A DNA stretch of 64,000 bases from Balamuthia mandrillaris (taxonomy: Eukaryota; Discosea; Longamoebia; Balamuthiidae): contig JAVKOQ010000119.1 in assembly GCA_031835245.1 (NCBI GenBank), positions 99,020 through 163,019 of the forward strand, given 5' to 3'. Both the position numbers and the translations under genes were made by a program. The number at the start of each line of letters is the position of its first letter. The first letter of the stretch is position 1. The notes under the pieces are model-generated. The model saw only the letters and a list, made by a program, of their open reading frames with translations. It had not been told where the DNA came from and made no database searches. Positions 58,632 to 64,000 of this stretch are shown here, piece after piece.

Positions 58632-61084
58632 TTAGTGGCAGTGGTGGCCGTCGTGGCCGCAGCAGGAGGAGCCAGAGGACACCTTTAGCTTTTCCTGGAA
58701 GACCACGCCGAGCTTGTCCAGTTCATGGGGAGCCTTTTGCAAGAGGCCTTGAATGGCCCAACTCACATTCTCTTTGAGATGCTCTCCCATTCGTATCTTA
58801 CCACAGTCAAAGTCCACTAATATCTGCACGAGAGAGAGAAGGGGATGAGCCAACCATACGAAGACAGCGTCCCAAATAACCTACCTGAAGCAGCTTGGGA
58901 GTATGGCATACAGCAGCGGCTCCCTGTTCTGTCTCCACAAAGTTGGCGATGACGGCCAACGCGTTGACCTGGATTTCTCGGACGGTGCCATCGAGTAACG
59001 TGCAGAGTATGTCCAGGAAGGAGGGATGCTCGTCCATGATCTTGGAAAGGAGGCTAGGCACCGACGTAAAGAGGAACAGCAGTAAACAAATGTGACGGAG
59101 CATATAGGCCTCGTTGCTGGGATAACGGATGGTGGATGGCTTGCTCGCTGTCATGGCTCTCAGCAGTTGTGGCAATAGCTCTTGGCACTGCCGCTCCAGC
59201 AAAAGTTTCGCTTTCTGTTCCTCGGGATTCTCCTGTTCGTTAGACTGACTCGAGGCTTCGTTGGCACCATCGTGGTGGTGGCTTCCCTGCTCCTCTGCCG
59301 CCTTTTTAGCCTGCCTTTGTAGCTCTGCGTCCAGTAAATACAATGCCCTGCAGCCGTAGGATATCGTGTGGGCGTCGCCACGACAATCGCGCACACCACT
59401 AACAAGAGCATCCAGCCCAAGTGCTGCTACAATTGCTGACCGATTATCTTCCACAAAGGCCATGCTTGACAGAAGGCTCACTCCTGCTCGAACAACCTCC
59501 ACTTGTGTCTTCATGCTTCTAGTCACTGAGTACAAAAAAAAAATGAGCAAGAGAAAAGAAGGAAACAAAAACAGCAAGAAGATATGAGCTAGCAACTGAA
59601 GGGAAGACCGTACGAGGAGCATCCTCACTGGTGTTGGCTAGGCGTGATGCTATGTCTTGAATTAGCCTACAGCAAACAATACATCCTCCACTCCGAATAA
59701 TGATAGAACCCATCTTTCCTTCTTTCACCACATTCTCGAACGAGTCAGAATGACTGAGTGCGTAGAGAAGATCCAGAACTAACGTCTTTGTTGCCAGCAG
59801 AGCCTCATCAAACCCTTGCTCCTCTTTCTTTGCGTTTCCTTCCCGTTCGCCAGCCTTTTCATCATTGCCTTCGCTTGCTTTCCGCATAAGTAACATTATC
59901 AGATTCTTCACCACGTTGCTCTTTGTAACCCTATCTCGCAGCACCTTCCAGCAATCTTCCGATTGATTCGCACAGGCTTCACATATCTTCATGAGAGCCA
60001 TGCAAGATGATCCTTTCAACGATAGACTGAACGAGTGATTTAGCTTCTGTTCTTTCCATGTCTCTGTCAGGAAAGTAAGGATAAGCTCCAATGCAGAAGT
60101 TCCTCCTTCAGCAAGGGCCAACGCGTTCCCTCCCAGAGTCAGGAAGGAACGGTAGGAGGTATCGTTGGCAAAGGTCAAGACGATGTTAGCCACTCCCAAC
60201 AGCAGCTTTTCCGTGTATTCGTTGTTTCGTTCACCTTCACCCTGAGGTGCAGCTCCCGAGGCCAGGTCCCGCAATAGCGTTTCACCTAGGGTGAGAGCTT
60301 GCTTGAATACACCTCGCCTAAACAACTCCGACTTGTTGCACAGAGCTATCTTATTTAAGGCGTTGAGGGCCATCGGCTGGAACCCTTTATCCAGTTCTGC
60401 TGCTTGCCTTTAGTTCAACGACAACAATAAGTGAGTAATAAAGTTGGCCTCCCTTCGAGCTTCTTACTTCTGGACTAATGTTTGTTTCTTCTTTTTTGTC
60501 TCGTCACTCTCTCCCGTATCTTCTCTTCTATTCTTCGCTTCCTCTTCTCTTCTGTTCATCCCTTCACGTCTTTGCTTACCCAAAAGATAGAGAGCACAAA
60601 AGTGTAAGAGCACCAACGCTGTTGTGCAGAATGCGTGTTTTGGTGCGGCTGTGCCACGCCAGGTTGTCCAAGGCCAGCATGGCATGTTGGCGCTTGAGTA
60701 GGTCCTGGTTGGAGTCCTCCACGAGTGCCACGAGTCGCCTCATCTTTGTGGTGAGGGTCTTGTCGCTAAGCGTCTTCCAGTTGGCAGGAAACACGTCCGT
60801 TACTGCCTCCACAAGAGAGAGAGAGAGAGAGAGGCAAAAGTTGGTTAACTCGGCAGTTTTAAAACGGAGGGTGGAGGGCGAAGCGAACCTGCACTGAGGC
60901 TTCTTTCGGCCAAAGGATCGGCATGGAAATGATTGGAAGCATCGGTGGTGACCGCCGGGGCTGACTGGTTCACGAGCCTGTGCTCAGCTACCTTCCCTCC
61001 TCCTCCTCCCGAAGAAGAAGAAGCGGAAGCGGCGGAGGAGGCCTTCCCCGAAGGGCTTGCACCAGAAGAAGAACTTCCTTCCAT
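58632..61084 (-). CDS. armadillo/HEAT-like helical repeat protein
   Basis: Five exons (61084-60889, 60802-60614, 60402-59614, 59525-58885, 58823-58632) join in frame to 668 residues. After a Ser/Ala/Gly-rich N-terminus come successive helix pairs typical of ARM folds: MRRLVALVEDSN, RQHAMLALDNLAWH, PMALNALNKIALCNKSE, LLLGVANIVLTFANDTSY, SSCMALMKICEACANQ, VEVVRAGVSLLSSMAFVEDN and IQVNALAVIANFVETEQG. Such proteins serve as scaffolds or adaptors; no specific family was recognised. The C-terminus ends SSCCGHDGHHCH, a short Cys/His cluster that could bind a metal ion (inference). Confidence 0.75.
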
Positions 61085-61429
61085 TTCACGACTATGTACA
61101 CTGCAACTTGTTCAACCGGCGTTGAAGGGCACGTTAGCACCGCAAATGGGGAGGGAGGGAGGGAGGGAGGGAGGGGGGCTGTGGGACAACAGGCTCAGAC
61201 CTCCCACACACACCACTGCCTCTCTGCTTTTGCTTTTCTTTCTTCTTTGGTGTGTGCTCAATTTTGTCGACGACATGCATGGGGAGCCAGCCTGGCGAGG
61301 GCGCCCCTTCCCCCAACAGACCACAGCAACAGCAACGCTTGCCCAAAGCAAAGGAGCATCCCTCTGATCGGTGCCCCTCTTGTCCGGTGCTTGCACCACC
61401 ATTCGTAACACTTGCCCTCCCTAGCCTAT
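61085..61429. promoter_or_regulatory. divergent intergenic region, ARM-like / NodB-like genes
   Basis: 345 bases between divergent ATGs. A GGGA repeat (61146-61176) and an out-of-frame open stretch are present; no clear promoter element. Confidence 0.4.
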
Positions 61430-63150
61430 ATGGCCGCCAGGAGGCGCTGTGAGTGGAGCCTCTGGGACAGCCGAGGGTGGCCTGCTGGGCCTTCTCTTGG
61501 ATGCGCCACGTTGCTGCTGGTTCTGCTCGGGGCGTTTGTGGTGAGTGTGGTGGACGCGGGAGTGACCAGCAAAGCCGCCATCACAACCGGAAAGATGGCC
61601 TCGCCTGGCGTTATTTCACTCACTTTCGACCCTTGTCCTGCCGTGGATACGCAGATGATAGTGGACGTTCTGAAGAACTACAACGTCCCTGCCACGTTCT
61701 TCCTTCGCGGGGACATACTGCTGCAGGATCCTGAAGCCATGACCGCCACCGTTCATCAGATGCTAGAGGAAGGCCATTTTGTGGGTTCCATGAGCATGAG
61801 CGAGCGAGACCTTACCCAGGTCAACAACCGAGAGGCCCTATCCCTCATAGATGGGATGGAGGAACATATGAAGCAGCTGATGGGAGCTCGCCCTCATCTA
61901 TTCCTTCCTCCAGCAGCTGCCTTGAACGACCGCCTGCTGGATTACCTGGGGGCCAAGAAGTACAGCGTGGTACTCCCGGCGGTGGACCTGGGAGAAAAGC
62001 CCTTCTCCGTATCCACCTCTTTTTGGAAGCAAGCCACTAACAAGCTTTCCCCGCTGAACCAACCAGCAGCAGACAGAAGTGCTCGTGCAGTGCCAAGTGG
62101 TGTGGTCCGCATGCCCGTTAACCCGATCACATCCTCCATGCTCGGCCAACTGCTAGAGTACCTGATAACCGGCGGCTATACACTCGTACCCTTACCTGCC
62201 CTTATGGTTTCAGCGTGTGTATCTTATTGCTATTCTCTTTTATTCTTTTTTTGAGTCCGAACCTAACGACCTGTTGCAATGGTTGTTGATGATCAAACAG
62301 GGAGAAGAAGAGCTTACGGGAGAGCTATGGATGCGGCTTTCATAGCACCGATGCATTGGGTCACGGAGGCGTGGCATCGGCGCCGTTGCTAGACCGGATG
62401 TGTGAACAATTGCATCCCAACTACGAGTGGTCAGAGGAATGGAGGCCGCAGGAAGGCGCCTGGTTGAAAGAAAAGACCCTCCAAGAAGAAGAGGAGAGAG
62501 AACGGCACCTGCATGAGGACGATGTGGAAGCCCACGAGAGAGCCGAATTCCTCTACGAGCTCCTCAAGGAGCAGCTTCGCAACGAGGTGGAGCTCAGGCA
62601 GCAGGCCCAGAAACAGGCCCTCGAGGAGGTGCAACAACTTGGGAAAGTGCTTTCCAAGTTCAGGACAGAAGTCAAGGAGCTGGGCAACAACTTGCAAGCA
62701 TTGAAAGAAGAGCTGCAAGGAAGAGTGACGGTGGAGGGCCTCGATCGCGAGCTGAAGGAGGTCAAGGCTGGTGTGATGAGCCTGTTGAACTCAGTTTTGG
62801 ATAAGCTGGAGGAAGTAACAAAGAGATCCACCTCTCCTTCTGTAGTGGAAGGCACTGGTACGCCGCTGCTACAACAGCAACAGTTCGAGGCATGGGTAAG
62901 GGAGGAACAGAGACGGAAGGAGGAAGATGATAGAAAAGAGCAAGAGAGAATGGGCCAACTTAGGGAAGAGCAAGCCTTGTTGCGGACGCGCCTTGCCTCG
63001 GCGGAGGAGACCCTTCGGGGCTATGGGAAAGCAGCCACCTTTACCGTCGCTCTCGCTGTGTTGCTTTGCGTTGCCCTTCTCCTTCGTCGATGTTGCTGCT
63101 CTGGAGGTCTATTCTTTCGTCCCCACAAAAGCGAAAAACATTCTGTATAA
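61430..63150 (+). CDS. degenerate NodB (polysaccharide deacetylase) domain, coiled coil, C-terminal TM
   Basis: Two exons (61430-62214, 62301-63150) join in frame to 544 residues. An N-terminal hydrophobic segment (LLLVLLGAFVVSVVDA) precedes a NodB-type barrel: GVISLTFDPCP, VPATFFLRG, EEGHFVGS. The metal and catalytic residues are altered: TFDDGP reads TFDPCP, the usual NHxxxH after GHxxG reads SMSMSE, and the RPPYG-like motif reads LPPAAA. Deacetylase activity is therefore unlikely, although the fold seems kept. The second half is a long coiled coil (about residues 330-500; HLHEDDVEAHERAEFLYELL, LGKVLSKFRTEVKELG) and a last helix AATFTVALAVLLCVALLL with a Cys/Arg-rich end. It is probably a surface or secretory-pathway protein; function unknown. 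The ATG at 61430 is the first in frame. Confidence 0.8.
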
Positions 63151-63263
63151 ACGACAGGTGTGCCTCTCTCTTTTTACTCTGTCTGTTCTCCCTTTGCTCT
63201 TTGGTGGTGGAGTGAAGAAAGCGCTGTTTGGGTATTTTTTTTAAAAAAACAGTAGAGGCAAAG

Positions 63264-63705
63264 TCAAGAAGAATCGGAGGAATTGGAGCGTAACTCCCTG
63301 TAAGAGCCAGGCGCAGGGATTGAGGGAGAGGCAGAGGCAGATGGGGAACCTGACCGCACCCGGAAGGAAGAGGGAGGAGAGGAAGTAGGAGAACTGGGAG
63401 ATGAACTGAGGGAGGTGAGGGCATTGAAGGAAGGGCTTGATCTGCTTTTTAAAGAGGAACTCTTCTGCCGTGAGCTGCCCTTGCTCTTCCTGTACATACC
63501 CAATCCAAGAGAGTTGAAGGCCTTGGAATAGACGCCAGTAACACCTTTGGTACTGGGCTTGCTGAGAGTGGTCTCTTCCACAAAAAACTCGTGCTCGTTG
63601 TCATACTGTACTTCTGCAAAGGAAGCCACCACCTCCAGTATCATGGCTGCAAGTGGCATAAAAATGATAAGATACAAGCACAGAAAGGAAGGAGGGAGGG
63701 AGGGA

Positions 63706-63754
<49 letters not shown>

Positions 63755-64000
63755 CTCTAGTTCAGGGGGTGCATTGGAAGGTGCCAGAGCTCGGTAGTAG
63801 TGGAACGGTTTCTAGAAAGTAAAGGATAGAAAGGTAAATGAAAAGGTAAATGCTGTGCAACGAGAGCAACAAAGCTAACCTTTACATCCTTGCAAACCAA
63901 GGCCATGCCATAGCACGGTCTACGCTTTGTGCTGCTACTGTGTTGTCGGCGGCTGGAGCCCCCTTTGCGTGGAGTAGACGGAGTGCTGCTTGGAGGAGAA
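63264..64000 (-). CDS. unknown Ser-rich protein, 3' part only
   Basis: Three exons are visible: beyond 64000 to 63880 (STPSTPRKGGSSRRQ...CKDVK), 63811-63751 (KPFHYYRALAPSNAPPELET) and 63646-63264 (AMILEVVASFAEVQYDNEHEFFVEE, then a long Ser-rich end). They join in phase and stop at 63264. The 5' part lies beyond the window. The Ser/Pro-rich tail suggests phosphorylation sites. No domain recognised. Intron 2 contains (GA)n on the + strand. Confidence 0.55.

Overview
The window looks like nuclear DNA of a free-living amoebozoan, probably a discosean such as Balamuthia or a relative. This is an inference. The evidence is: genes with many short introns (mostly 50-150 bases), dense packing on both strands, receptor-type kinases with tyrosine-kinase-like loops, a Frizzled-like receptor, MKP-, METTL5- and GINS-type eukaryotic genes, and (CT)n/(GA)n microsatellites inside most introns. 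Exon ends given here were read by eye from splice signals and checked for phase; no transcript evidence was available.

Left part (1-18.5 kb) is ordinary gene-dense sequence: the end of an unknown basic protein; GINS3/Psf3 (-); a GH13 alpha-glucan enzyme with a starch-binding module (-); selenoprotein O (+), whose TGA codon sits in the animal-type C-terminal CVTUSS motif; a rhodanese plus dual-specificity phosphatase (-); a Frizzled/Smoothened-like receptor (-); METTL5 rRNA m6A methyltransferase (-), abutting a relic of the phosphatase gene; and an FHA plus two-kinase fusion (+).

Middle part (18.5-34.5 kb) holds a duplicated cassette of two divergent genes. Gene A (-) encodes a membrane receptor kinase (amidotransferase-like ectodomain, HYR-like domain, one membrane helix, tyrosine-kinase-like domain). 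Gene B (+) encodes a secreted protein with a nidogen-like sandwich and Cys-rich repeats. Copy 1 is 18.5-23.1 kb and copy 2 is 26.2-34.5 kb. Between them lie relics of a third HYR/kinase gene and an 820-base triplet-repeat tract. In copy 2 a 3.7-kb Mutator-like DNA transposon with 11-bp target duplications splits the receptor in its juxtamembrane region.

Next (34.6-47.2 kb) is a repeat-rich, AT-richer block: several 5'-truncated or decayed copies of one LINE family with an (ACT)n tail, one fossil Ty3/gypsy chromodomain LTR element flanked by 210-bp LTRs, an AT-rich insert with a 20-bp-arm palindrome, and a few unrecognised reading frames.

Right part (47.2-64 kb) returns to host genes: an unknown protein (+), a purple acid phosphatase (-), a membrane protein (-), a papain-like protein whose catalytic Cys is Ala (-), an unknown basic protein (+), a PWWP-domain protein (-), an ARM-repeat-like protein (-), a degenerate NodB (polysaccharide deacetylase) domain fused to a coiled coil and C-terminal membrane helix (+), and the 3' part of an unknown gene (-). 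Themes are signalling (kinases, phosphatase, 7TM receptor) and domains that keep the fold but have lost catalytic residues. No rRNA, tRNA or CRISPR was seen.
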